Below, one piece after another: positions 33,944-41,466 of a stretch of DNA of 64,000 nucleotides. Within the stretch, counting starts at the first letter, position 1. Each line of letters starts with the position of its first letter. Below the pieces are notes generated by a model. It was not told the DNA's origin. It made no database searches and saw only the letters and a program-made list of their open reading frames with translations. The stretch is from an uncultured Bacteroides sp. GTDB lineage: Bacteria; Bacteroidota; Bacteroidia; Bacteroidales; UBA932. The stretch is taken from contig UQQM01000006.1 of the NCBI GenBank assembly GCA_900543205.1, positions 1-64,000 on the forward strand. The letters are read 5' to 3'. The position numbers were made by a program, and so were the translations under genes.

Positions 33944-35317
33944 CTATTTTACAGCCTCGGCGGCAGCCTTGACGGCTGCGGCGCGCGCACGGATGATACC
34001 CATCACCTGAACCTTCGCCTGGCGGATGTTGTCGAGCAGAGGGATATAGGCGGGACAGCTGTAGAGGCAGCATCCGCATTCTATGCAGTCCTGCACCGCG
34101 TTCTTCTCCAGTCCGTCGGTGTCGCCGGCCTTGTAGAGGCGGTTGAGCAGGAAAGGCTCGAGCCCCATGGGGCAGGCGTCGGAGCACTTGCCGCAGCGTA
34201 TGCAGTTGCTCTGCTCATGGCGCCTGGTGGCAGCCTCGCTCAGGTACAGGATGGAAGACGAACCCTTGACAGTGGTCGAGTCGATGTTGCTTATGGCCTT
34301 TCCCATCATGGGGCCGCCGCTGATGAGCTTCGCGGCGCCCTCGGGGATTCCTCCGGCCTGTTCGATTATGAACGAAAGCGGGGTGCCTATGCGGAAAAGG
34401 TAGTTATGCTGCTTCTCCACGGGCAGGCAGTCTCCGGTCACGGTCAGAGTGTTGGTGATCAGCGGCTTGTTCTTCTGCACGGCCTCATAGACGGCCAGTG
34501 CGGTGGCCACGTTCTGAACCACGGCGCCCGCGTCGATGGGCAGGCAGCCGGAACGCACCTGACGGTGCAGTACCGCATCGATGAGCTGCTTCTCCCCTCC
34601 CTGCGGATAACGCTTCTTGAGGGAGAGCACCTGGATGTCGGGATAGCCCAGCCTGGAGACGGACGCCTTTAGGGCCTCGATCGCCTCTGGCTTGTTCTCC
34701 TCGACTCCTATCACGCAGCGGCAGCCGAGCAGCTTCTGCATTATGGCGGCTCCGACCACTATCTCGTCGGGGCGCTCCACCATGATGCGGTAGTCGCTGG
34801 TCAGATAGGGCTCACACTCCGCACCGTTGATTATCAGGCAGTCGGCCACCTTGCCGGGAGCCGGGTTGAGCTTCACGTGTGTGGGGAAGGTTGCGCCTCC
34901 GAGTCCGACCACGCCTCCGGCCTTGATCTTCTCGAGTATCACGGCCTTGTCGGAGGGAATCTCGGTCACGAGCTTGTCGGAAAGGTCTATGCCTTCTGCC
35001 CACTCGTCACCCTCGACGGTGATTTCGATATGCTGCACGGGCTTGCCGGCCAGATCCTTGCGCTCCGCGATGCCCTTGACCGTTCCGGACACGGGCGAAT
35101 GGATGAACGCGGACACGAATCCTCCGGGCTCGGCTATCACCTGTCCGACCTTCACCTTGTCGCCGGCGGCGACCACGGGCTTCGCCGGAGCGCCGATGTG
35201 CTGCGACATGGACACGTAGACGGTCGGGGGAAGGGGAAGAGTCTCGATGGCGCAGTTCCTCGAAATCTTGTTGTCATCGGGGTGTACGCCACCTATTCTG
35301 AATGTTATCTTACTCAT
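33944..35317 (-). CDS. rnfC: Rnf electron-transport complex subunit RnfC
   Basis: 457 residues, peripheral cytoplasmic subunit. The N-terminal region (GGVHPDDNKISRNCAI), the NADH/FMN-binding domain (KAGGVVGLGGATFPTHVKL, then NGAECEPYLTSDYRIM) and two [4Fe-4S] motifs near the end (CIRCGKCSDACPMG, CIECGCCLYSCPAY) are all present. It lacks the long Ala-rich extension seen in enterobacterial RnfC. It is the NADH-reactive end of the complex. The start ATG overlaps the rnfB stop by 8 bp (ATGAGTAA). Confidence 0.95.
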   Translation of the reverse strand: MSKITFRIGGVHPDDNKISRNCAIETLPLPPTVYVSMSQHIGAPAKPVVAAGDKVKVGQVIAEPGGFVSAFIHSPVSGTVKGIAERKDLAGKPVQHIEITVEGDEWAEGIDLSDKLVTEIPSDKAVILEKIKAGGVVGLGGATFPTHVKLNPAPGKVADCLIINGAECEPYLTSDYRIMVERPDEIVVGAAIMQKLLGCRCVIGVEENKPEAIEALKASVSRLGYPDIQVLSLKKRYPQGGEKQLIDAVLHRQVRSGCLPIDAGAVVQNVATALAVYEAVQKNKPLITNTLTVTGDCLPVEKQHNYLFRIGTPLSFIIEQAGGIPEGAAKLISGGPMMGKAISNIDSTTVKGSSSILYLSEAATRRHEQSNCIRCGKCSDACPMGLEPFLLNRLYKAGDTDGLEKNAVQDCIECGCCLYSCPAYIPLLDNIRQAKVQVMGIIRARAAAVKAAAEAVK

Positions 35318-36341
35318 TTGCGGCCTCCTTTTTTTCTTTGTTCACTTTCGTCGCATCCTCCGGAGCAGCAGGCTTCTCTGCAGCGGCAGCAGGCTTCGCA
35401 GTTGCTGCGGGCTTTGCGAGAGCGGCGGCAGGCTTTTCAACCGGAGCTGCCGGCTTAGGTGCAACGGGCTTCTCCACCGGTGCGGCAGCAGGTTTGGCAG
35501 CGGCGGCAGGCTTGGCCGGAAGTACCGGGAAGTTCACCGCATGGATGGCACCGGTCGGGCACTCGGCCACGCACTTCTTGCAGAGCTTGCACTTCGTGAA
35601 GTCGATGTACGCCAGATTGTTCTCAACGGTAATCGCGCCGTGCGGGCAGACCTTGGCGCACTTTCCGCAGCCTATGCAGGCGGCGGTGCAGGCCTTGCGT
35701 GCCACGCCTCCCTTGTCCTTGTTGATGCAGGACACGAAGACCCTCATGGAGCGGGGTCCCTTGTTGCGCAGCTCGATCACGCCCTTGGGGCAGGCCCGGA
35801 CGCAGGCGCCGCAGGCGGTGCACTTGCTCTCGTCAACCACGGGGAGCCCGGTCTCGGGATCCATGGAGATGGCTCCGAACTGGCAGGCCTCCACGCAGTC
35901 TCCGCAGCCAAGGCAGCCGTACGAGCATCCCGTATCGCCGCTGTAGAGCGCCGCTTTCACCTTGCAGGACTGCACCCCGTCATAGACATTGGTGCGGGGC
36001 CGGTTCGCGCAGCTTCCGTTGCAGCGCACCACAGCCACCTGAGGCGCCTTTTCCTTGACCTCATAGCCGAGAATCCCGGCCACTTTCTTCATCACGTCAT
36101 TGCCTCCCACCGGACAGAACATACTGTCGAGATTGGGAGCCTTGACGGCCGCGTCGGCAAACGCGCGACAGCCGGCAAATCCGCATCCGCCGCAGTTTGC
36201 ACCGGGCATCACCTTCTCCACCTCATCTATGCGCGGGTCTTCCTCGACCTTGAACTTCTTGGCCACCCAGTAGAGGACCAGGGCAAGGACAAGTCCGACG
36301 AGCGTAAGGATTACGATGGTCAGGATAACAGTGTTTGTCAT
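35310..36341 (-). CDS. rnfB: Rnf electron-transport complex subunit RnfB with Ala/Pro/Lys tail
   Basis: 343 residues. One N-terminal membrane helix (VILTIVILTLVGLVLALVLYW), the CGGCGFAGCRAFADA cluster domain, and several [4Fe-4S] ferredoxin motifs (CLGCGDCVEAC, CTACGACVRACP, CIGCGKCAKVCP, CKLCKKCVAECP) up to about 270. The last 70 residues are an imperfect repeat of KPAAA/EKPAA units ending in a charged tail, probably a flexible linker. RnfB takes electrons from ferredoxin. Its ATG shares one base with the rseC stop (TAATG). Confidence 0.95.
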   Translation of the reverse strand: MTNTVILTIVILTLVGLVLALVLYWVAKKFKVEEDPRIDEVEKVMPGANCGGCGFAGCRAFADAAVKAPNLDSMFCPVGGNDVMKKVAGILGYEVKEKAPQVAVVRCNGSCANRPRTNVYDGVQSCKVKAALYSGDTGCSYGCLGCGDCVEACQFGAISMDPETGLPVVDESKCTACGACVRACPKGVIELRNKGPRSMRVFVSCINKDKGGVARKACTAACIGCGKCAKVCPHGAITVENNLAYIDFTKCKLCKKCVAECPTGAIHAVNFPVLPAKPAAAAKPAAAPVEKPVAPKPAAPVEKPAAALAKPAATAKPAAAAEKPAAPEDATKVNKEKKEAANE

Positions 36342-36760
36342 TATTTCTTGATGTTAAAGATATATTCGTTCCTGAGCCTGCCGCGCATCAGCCACAGGCA
36401 GAAATAGTACACGGCCACGGCCGCGATCGCCGCCAGCCCGGACCAGAGCTCCGGCACTCCGGCCGAAGTCAGCCCCAGCAGCGCCGCGACGAGTATCACG
36501 AGAGGAATCAGATATGCTAGGAACACGGCCTTGTGGCCCATCGAGGCCTTGAGGACAACGTCCACCTCGTCGCCGACCTTTATGTCCGACCAGCCGGAGG
36601 TGGGCAGTTCCACGACCTTCACCTTCGCATCGCCCAGGGAGCACAGCCCCTTGGCATGGCAGGCGCCGCAGGCGGATTCCGAAACTATCTCCACCCTGGT
36701 GATTTCGGGCGTGATGCTCACGACCTTGCCCCTATGTGATATTTCGCTACTCGAATTCAT
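36341..36760 (-). CDS. rseC: RseC/MucC-family redox-associated membrane protein
   Basis: 139 residues. The N-terminal soluble part has four cysteines (SACGACHAKGLCSLGDAK plus one more downstream region without Cys), and two membrane helices follow (AVFLAYLIPLVILVAALLGL; LWSGLAAIAAVAVYYFCLWLM). This is the SoxR-reducing/RseC family that heads rnf operons in Bacteroidetes. In enterobacteria a relative works with Rnf to keep SoxR reduced; here the role is presumably in Rnf assembly or electron supply. The gene overlaps dnaB by 14 bp and leads directly into rnfB. Confidence 0.88.
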   Translation of the reverse strand: MNSSSEISHRGKVVSITPEITRVEIVSESACGACHAKGLCSLGDAKVKVVELPTSGWSDIKVGDEVDVVLKASMGHKAVFLAYLIPLVILVAALLGLTSAGVPELWSGLAAIAAVAVYYFCLWLMRGRLRNEYIFNIKK

Positions 36761-38207
36761 TGTTCATCGCAGATTCTATGGGCATGTTCGCCGCCCTTAT
36801 GTCCAGAGTGTCGTCATCCTCCACGAAGCGCACCTGGTTGCCCTTGAAGCGCATGGGAATCTCGGTGGTCTGGCCGTTGCGGTGCTTCGCTATGATGATC
36901 TGGGTCTTTTCCTTCTCCTCCTCGCTCTCGCTCAGGCCCACGAAATCCGGGCGGTGTATGAAGATCACGAGGTCGGCGTCCTGCTCGATGGAACCCGACT
37001 CGCGCAGGTCGGAGAGCTGGGGCTTGCCTCCGCCGCCCATGCGGCTCTCGGCCATACGCCTGAGCTGCGACAACGCGATGATGGGCACGTTCAGCTCCTT
37101 CGCCGTGGCCTTCAGCGTGCGGGAGATGGCCGCCACCTCCTGCTCGCGCATTCCGCGCAGCTCGGGCGGGCCCTGCATCAGCTGCAGATAGTCCACGACT
37201 ATGAGCCTCACCCCCTTGTTCTTCACGAGGTTCTTGGCCTTGGTGCGGAACTCCATTATGGGAAGGCTGGGCGTGTCGTCGATATAGAGCGGAGCCTTCG
37301 CGAGGTCCTTGATCTTGTATTCCAGCTGCTCCCACTCGTAGTTCTCCAGCCTGGCGCCGCCCTTTATCTTGTCGGCGTCGAGGCCCGATTCGGAAATCAT
37401 CAGACGGGTCGCAAGCTGTATGACAGGCATCTCCAGCGAGAAGAAGGCCACCGGCATGTGGTGGTCCACAGCCGCGTTCCTCACTATGTTGAGCGAGAAG
37501 GCGGTCTTTCCCACGGAGGGGCGCGCCGCGAGGATTATGAGGTCCGAAGGCTGCCAGCCCATGGTCACGCGGTCTATGCTCACGAAGCCCGAGGGGACTC
37601 CGCTGAGGCCGCCGCAGTCCTGCATCTCCTCTATGCGCTTCATGGCGCTGTTGATGGCGTCGCCTATCGACTGCACCTCGTTGCGCACATTGGTCTGGAT
37701 GGCGTCGAAGATACGCGTCTGGGCCTTGTCTATCAGGTCGTCGACCTTTACGGACTCGTCGTAGGAGTCCTTGAGTATGCCGTAGGACGCGGTTATCAGG
37801 TCACGCTGTATGGTCTTCTGCTTGAGTATCTTGATGTAATACTCTATATGAGCGACCGAGCCGACCCTCTCCGAAAGGTTGGCGAGGACGACGGCTCCGC
37901 CTACGGCCTCCAGATTGCCGAGGGCCTTGAGCTTGGAAGTGACGGTGATGATATCCACCGACGTGTGCTCCGAAACCAGGGCGCACATCGCCTCGAATAT
38001 CATCTTATGCTTGGGGTCGTAGAAACAAGAGGCGGAGAGTTCCTCCATGGCCTGGTCGACGCACATGGGTTCCAGCAGCATCGCACCGAGGACCGCCTCC
38101 TCGACGTCCGGGGCCTGAGGAGGCTTGTTGCCCATCTCAAGCCCTATCGCTTCGAGATCCGGTTCCTGTTCCTTCCTGCGGGAGCCTCTTGTTTTCTGGA
38201 CGGGCAT
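36747..38207 (-). CDS. dnaB: Replicative DNA helicase DnaB
   Basis: 486 residues. The N-terminal helical domain starts at APDVEEAVLGAMLLEP; the RecA-like C-domain has Walker A AARPSVGKTAF (about 228-237), the Walker B region VRLIVVDYLQLM, and the conserved EVAAISRTLKATAKELNVP, SDLRESGSIEQDAD and HRNGQT. It is the hexameric 5'-3' fork helicase. No intein is present. Its ATG shares one base with the stop of the zinc-ribbon gene, and its end overlaps rseC by 14 bp, so the essential helicase is translated within the same transcript as the rnf genes. Confidence 0.96.
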   Translation of the reverse strand: MPVQKTRGSRRKEQEPDLEAIGLEMGNKPPQAPDVEEAVLGAMLLEPMCVDQAMEELSASCFYDPKHKMIFEAMCALVSEHTSVDIITVTSKLKALGNLEAVGGAVVLANLSERVGSVAHIEYYIKILKQKTIQRDLITASYGILKDSYDESVKVDDLIDKAQTRIFDAIQTNVRNEVQSIGDAINSAMKRIEEMQDCGGLSGVPSGFVSIDRVTMGWQPSDLIILAARPSVGKTAFSLNIVRNAAVDHHMPVAFFSLEMPVIQLATRLMISESGLDADKIKGGARLENYEWEQLEYKIKDLAKAPLYIDDTPSLPIMEFRTKAKNLVKNKGVRLIVVDYLQLMQGPPELRGMREQEVAAISRTLKATAKELNVPIIALSQLRRMAESRMGGGGKPQLSDLRESGSIEQDADLVIFIHRPDFVGLSESEEEKEKTQIIIAKHRNGQTTEIPMRFKGNQVRFVEDDDTLDIRAANMPIESAMNNEFE

Positions 38208-39040
38208 TAAATATCAGGATTGACTATGATACGGCCGCAATGCTCGCATATCACAAGCTTCTTTCCGGAAGCTATGTCTATCAGCCTCTGGGGAGTGATG
38301 GTATGGAAGCATCCTCCGCAGGCGTCGCCGCAGGTTCCGTCCTCGTTCCTGGGGAACAGGGTCACGACGGCGAGATGGTTGTGGGTGCTCTTGCGTATGC
38401 GCTCGTATGCGCTGAGCGTCCTTTCGTCAAGCTTGGAGGTGAAGGTCTTGCGCCTTTCCTCGAGGGCGCTCTCCTCCTTTGCGGTGGACTCCACTATCCC
38501 GGCGAGCTCGTTCTTCTTGGCCTCGAGGTCGGACTCGCGTATGGTGATGGCGTCGGCTATCCTGTCAAGGTCGGCCTTGCAGTTCTCGATGGCCTCCTTG
38601 GCCTCGCCTATGTTCTTCTGGGCGATTTCCTTGAGCAGGCCCTGGTTCTCGAGCTCCTTGTTGATGGAATCGTATTCGCGGCTGTTGGTGATGTTGTTCA
38701 GCTGGCTGCGGTACTTCTCCATCTCCTCCTCGAGCTCGGCTATCTGCCGCTTCGCATCCTCGATGTTCTGCTTGTAGCCCTCAATCATCTGCTCGGTGCG
38801 GGCGCGCCTGGCCTTCTGGGAATCGAGTTCGTTCTCCAGGTCGGCGACCTCCTCGGGAAGCTCGCCCCTGAGCTGCATGATCTTGTCAATCTCCATATCG
38901 GTGGCCTGAAGCTCGTAGAGAGTCTTCAGCTTCTCCTGAGCGACCTGCTCGCTCTCTGCAAAGTTCTTCTGCAGCGACACAAAGGTTTCGCGCTCGTCGA
39001 CGGGAGTCACGACCCTGGTCGTTTTCTTGGTAGTAGCCAT
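38207..39040 (-). CDS. Coiled-coil protein with C-terminal C4 zinc ribbon
   Basis: 277 residues, cytosolic. Residues 35-200 are an almost unbroken, highly charged antiparallel coiled coil (VADLENELDSQKARRARTEQ and similar). The last 50 carry a C4 zinc ribbon, CGDACGGCFHTI ... ICEHCGRIIV. This is the CT398/DUF164-like family, which in other bacteria has been linked to sigma54 or flagellar/secretion partners and in Bacteroidetes is often next to a Nif3-like gene; no such gene is seen here. Start and stop are well defined: the stop overlaps the dnaB start (TAATG). Confidence 0.85.
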   Translation of the reverse strand: MATTKKTTRVVTPVDERETFVSLQKNFAESEQVAQEKLKTLYELQATDMEIDKIMQLRGELPEEVADLENELDSQKARRARTEQMIEGYKQNIEDAKRQIAELEEEMEKYRSQLNNITNSREYDSINKELENQGLLKEIAQKNIGEAKEAIENCKADLDRIADAITIRESDLEAKKNELAGIVESTAKEESALEERRKTFTSKLDERTLSAYERIRKSTHNHLAVVTLFPRNEDGTCGDACGGCFHTITPQRLIDIASGKKLVICEHCGRIIVNPDI

Positions 39041-39094
39041 ATTCTATAGAATGTTTTTATTCAGCACAATAGCGCATCCGGAAGATGCGAACTG

Positions 39095-39102
39095 CAAAGT
39101 TA
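39095..39102 (-). promoter_or_regulatory. Candidate internal -7 box ahead of the zinc-ribbon/dnaB/rnf genes
   Basis: TAACTTTG on the minus strand (39102 to 39095) matches TAnnTTTG and overlaps the merR stop codon. It lies about 55 bp before the zinc-ribbon ATG, in the only sizeable gap (59 bp) of the minus-strand series. No -33 element was recognised. Confidence 0.4.
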
Positions 39103-39417
39103 TGAATTTTTTTTGATTTCTTCGAGACGGCTGCGGATGTTTTTGAGACGCTCCAGCACCTTGACGCGCCTCTCCGTCTCCGTCCTGTCGGCCTCCAGCT
39201 GCTTCGCGGCGCCCTTCAGGGTCATGCCCTTGACCCTTACAAGGAAATGTATCTGCCTGAGGGCCTCCACGTCGGAAGCCGTGAAGAGCCTGTTGCCCTT
39301 GGCGTTGCGCGCCGGGCGGACGAGTTCCGGGAAGCCGTCGGCCCACGACCTCACCAGGGGGACGCTCTCGCCGAGCATCTCCGCCACCTCCCCTATGGTC
39401 CAGTACAGCTTTTCCAT
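39100..39417 (-). CDS. MerR-family transcriptional regulator
   Basis: 105 residues. Helix-turn-helix and wing of the MerR type: YWTIGEVAEMLGESVPLVRSWADGF ... NRLFTASDVEALRQIHFLV, then a coiled coil (ETERRVKVLERLKNIRSRLEEI). There is no ligand domain and no Cys, so it is one of the short regulators without a metal site that are frequent in Bacteroidetes next to M23 peptidase genes. Its ATG shares bases with the stop of the preceding M23 gene (TGATG). Confidence 0.88.
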   Translation of the reverse strand: MEKLYWTIGEVAEMLGESVPLVRSWADGFPELVRPARNAKGNRLFTASDVEALRQIHFLVRVKGMTLKGAAKQLEADRTETERRVKVLERLKNIRSRLEEIKKNS

Positions 39418-40391
39418 CAGTCCATCGATTGCTGGGTGTTTGACGACATATAGAGCATGTTTGCATATTCCGACGGCGTCACCGACCCGAAGAAATAGTT
39501 GATGGGGTCGAGAGTCTTCCCGTCCAGGCGCAGCTCGTAGTGCAGGTGAGGGGCGAAGGAGTTCCCGCTCATGCCCACCGTGCCTATCTGCTGCCCGGCC
39601 TTCACCTTCTGGCCCCTGCGTACGGACGCGCTTTCCAGATGGGCGTACACGCTCACGTAGCCTCCCTCATGGACTATCTCCACGGCGCGCCCCGACTTCT
39701 TCGTCGAGCTCACGTCGCCCACCTCACCGTCGGCCGAAGCGTACACGGGCGTGCCCCTCAGCACGATGAAGTCGAGGCCCTCGTGCCACACGTAGGCCTT
39801 GAAGAACGGATCCAGCCTGCTGCCCACCGAAGCCCCTATCTGGGGGAACGAGATGTTCTCGAGCGGGAGCTTCATCGGAGGCCGCACCCTGCCGGTATCG
39901 GAAAGGGCGGCGAATATCCTGCCGAACGCGGCATCCACGTCTTCCTTCTTCCGCATCAGGCTGTCGGCCTTGTCGCGCGTGTACGCGGTCAGCTGCTCGT
40001 CGGGTATGGTGTCGCTCGCGAACAGGAAGCTCAGGCGCCCTGTCGGGTCGAGGTCGGGCGCCTCGGTGTGGAAGACCTGCTCGTAGATTTCGTTGTCCTT
40101 GTGCTGAAGCCCGGCCACGGCGTCGCGTATCATCTCGGCACGCGGCTGGAGCTCCGGATATATGCGCTCGTACATGCGTATCTCGTGACGCAGCCTCCTT
40201 TCGGTGTCGGTGCGGAAGAAAAGCGCGAAGACCGCATAGGCGAGCACGGCCGCGAAGACGGTCATCATCAGGTAGGCGAACAGATAGCGGAGCACCCTGC
40301 CGAAATTATGGCGCACCTTGCGGAAGCTGAAGCTCCTGATGTCGAACTCCAGCACCCTGCGGACGCCGCGTCTGAAATCACCTGCCGCCAT
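39417..40391 (-). CDS. M23-family peptidoglycan peptidase with one membrane anchor (copy 1)
   Basis: 324 residues. One N-terminal membrane helix (YLFAYLMMTVFAAVLAYAVFALFF), a helical linker, then the LytM/M23 domain from about 180. Zinc-site residues are visible: His and Asp in WHEGLDFIVL and the HxH in APHLHYELRL. The domain faces the periplasm and should cut peptidoglycan cross-links or act as a regulator of other amidases. The gene overlaps the neighbouring M23 gene by 14 bp and merR by one base. The two paralogues are diverged but colinear, suggesting an old tandem duplication. Confidence 0.92.
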   Translation of the reverse strand: MAAGDFRRGVRRVLEFDIRSFSFRKVRHNFGRVLRYLFAYLMMTVFAAVLAYAVFALFFRTDTERRLRHEIRMYERIYPELQPRAEMIRDAVAGLQHKDNEIYEQVFHTEAPDLDPTGRLSFLFASDTIPDEQLTAYTRDKADSLMRKKEDVDAAFGRIFAALSDTGRVRPPMKLPLENISFPQIGASVGSRLDPFFKAYVWHEGLDFIVLRGTPVYASADGEVGDVSSTKKSGRAVEIVHEGGYVSVYAHLESASVRRGQKVKAGQQIGTVGMSGNSFAPHLHYELRLDGKTLDPINYFFGSVTPSEYANMLYMSSNTQQSMD

Positions 40392-41406
40392 TCTCCGCCC
40401 TCCCCCTGCGCAGCAGCTCCATGGTGCTCATCCTGTGTCCGTCCTCATATTCCTCGCGCCGGCGGTCCACCATGGCCTGATATTCCTCGACCGGCATGTC
40501 TATGTCCATGTAGTTCATCGGGTTCACGCGCCCGCCCATATAGATGACCTCATAGTGGAGGTGCGGCCCGGTGGACTTGCCGGTGTTGCCCAGCGTACCT
40601 ATGCGGTCGCCCCTGTGCACCTTCATGCCCTCGGCCACCTCGATGGTGTTGAGATGGGCGTAGCGCGTCTCGTAGCCGTAGCCGTGGTCCAGGACTATCT
40701 CGTTGCCGTAGCCACGGTACTGGAAGGTCACCTTCTCCACCACGGCGTCGCCGGTGGCGTAGACGGGATTGCCCACGAAGGACGCGAAATCCTGGCCCTG
40801 ATGGCGGCGGCTGTCGCCGTAGACGGGGTCGGTCCTGTAGCCGAAGCGGCTGGAGAGGAAGAAGGTCCCGGGTTCGGGCAGGATGGGAGGCACGTTGGGC
40901 ACGCACGACATCATGTCGCCCGACTGCACGGCCGCCTGCGAAACCTCATTGAGGGACTTGCTGTTCACGTAGACGCGCTTCATCAGGGCGTCTGTCCGCA
41001 GCACGGTGCGCTTGAGCATGGAGTTCGCCCCCAGCCGCTCGAGCTCGGCATAGCGGTTCACCCCTTCAAGCCCGGAATGCCTGACGGCCTCGGGCACGGG
41101 CGAAAGTCCGTAGATGGAGCGGTACACGTCGTCGTCGCGGCTCTCGATTCCGTACAGCGCCCGCTCGCTCCTGTCCAGTTCGGTGTTCAGCACGTTTATC
41201 CTGGCCTCCAGCTGGGCATGGCGACGCTTCAGCAGGGCAGTCTTCGGGAGGTCGAGCCCGAGCATCGACACATAGAGCCAGAAATAGAAGCACACCAGAC
41301 CCGCGCCCAGCAGGACCAGCAGCACCGCGCGGAGCGGCCTGCGGAATCTGGGTTCGGACGGAGAGTCGTATGTCAGCGTTTCCGGATTGAGAACATATTT
41401 CGCCAT
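40378..41406 (-). CDS. M23-family peptidoglycan peptidase with one membrane anchor (copy 2)
   Basis: 342 residues. Membrane helix near the N-terminus (AVLLVLLGAGLVCFYFWLYV), a coiled region (LLKRRHAQLEARINVLNTEL), then the M23 domain with RHQGQDFASFVG (His and Asp zinc ligands) and GPHLHYEVIYMGG (HxH). Catalytic residues are complete. The start at 41406 (MAKYVLNPETLTYDSPSEP) is chosen because the family begins this way; the longer in-frame extension up to 41523 would run into alaS. A TATTTTTG -7 box lies 8 bp upstream. First gene of the long minus-strand operon. Confidence 0.92.
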   Translation of the reverse strand: MAKYVLNPETLTYDSPSEPRFRRPLRAVLLVLLGAGLVCFYFWLYVSMLGLDLPKTALLKRRHAQLEARINVLNTELDRSERALYGIESRDDDVYRSIYGLSPVPEAVRHSGLEGVNRYAELERLGANSMLKRTVLRTDALMKRVYVNSKSLNEVSQAAVQSGDMMSCVPNVPPILPEPGTFFLSSRFGYRTDPVYGDSRRHQGQDFASFVGNPVYATGDAVVEKVTFQYRGYGNEIVLDHGYGYETRYAHLNTIEVAEGMKVHRGDRIGTLGNTGKSTGPHLHYEVIYMGGRVNPMNYMDIDMPVEEYQAMVDRRREEYEDGHRMSTMELLRRGRAENGGR

Positions 41407-41413
41407 ATCCGTG

Positions 41414-41441
41414 CAAAAATAGGGATTTTTCTGTAATTTTG
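41414..41441. promoter_or_regulatory. Divergent -7 boxes between the M23 operon and alaS
   Basis: TATTTTTG on the minus strand (41421 to 41414) faces the M23 gene, and TAATTTTG on the plus strand (41434-41441) faces alaS (ATG at 41467). Both match TAnnTTTG exactly; neither has a clear -33 TTTG. The minus transcript would have almost no leader before the ATG at 41406. Confidence 0.45.
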
Positions 41442-41466
41442 CGGTTCGTTCACATATTGAATTACT

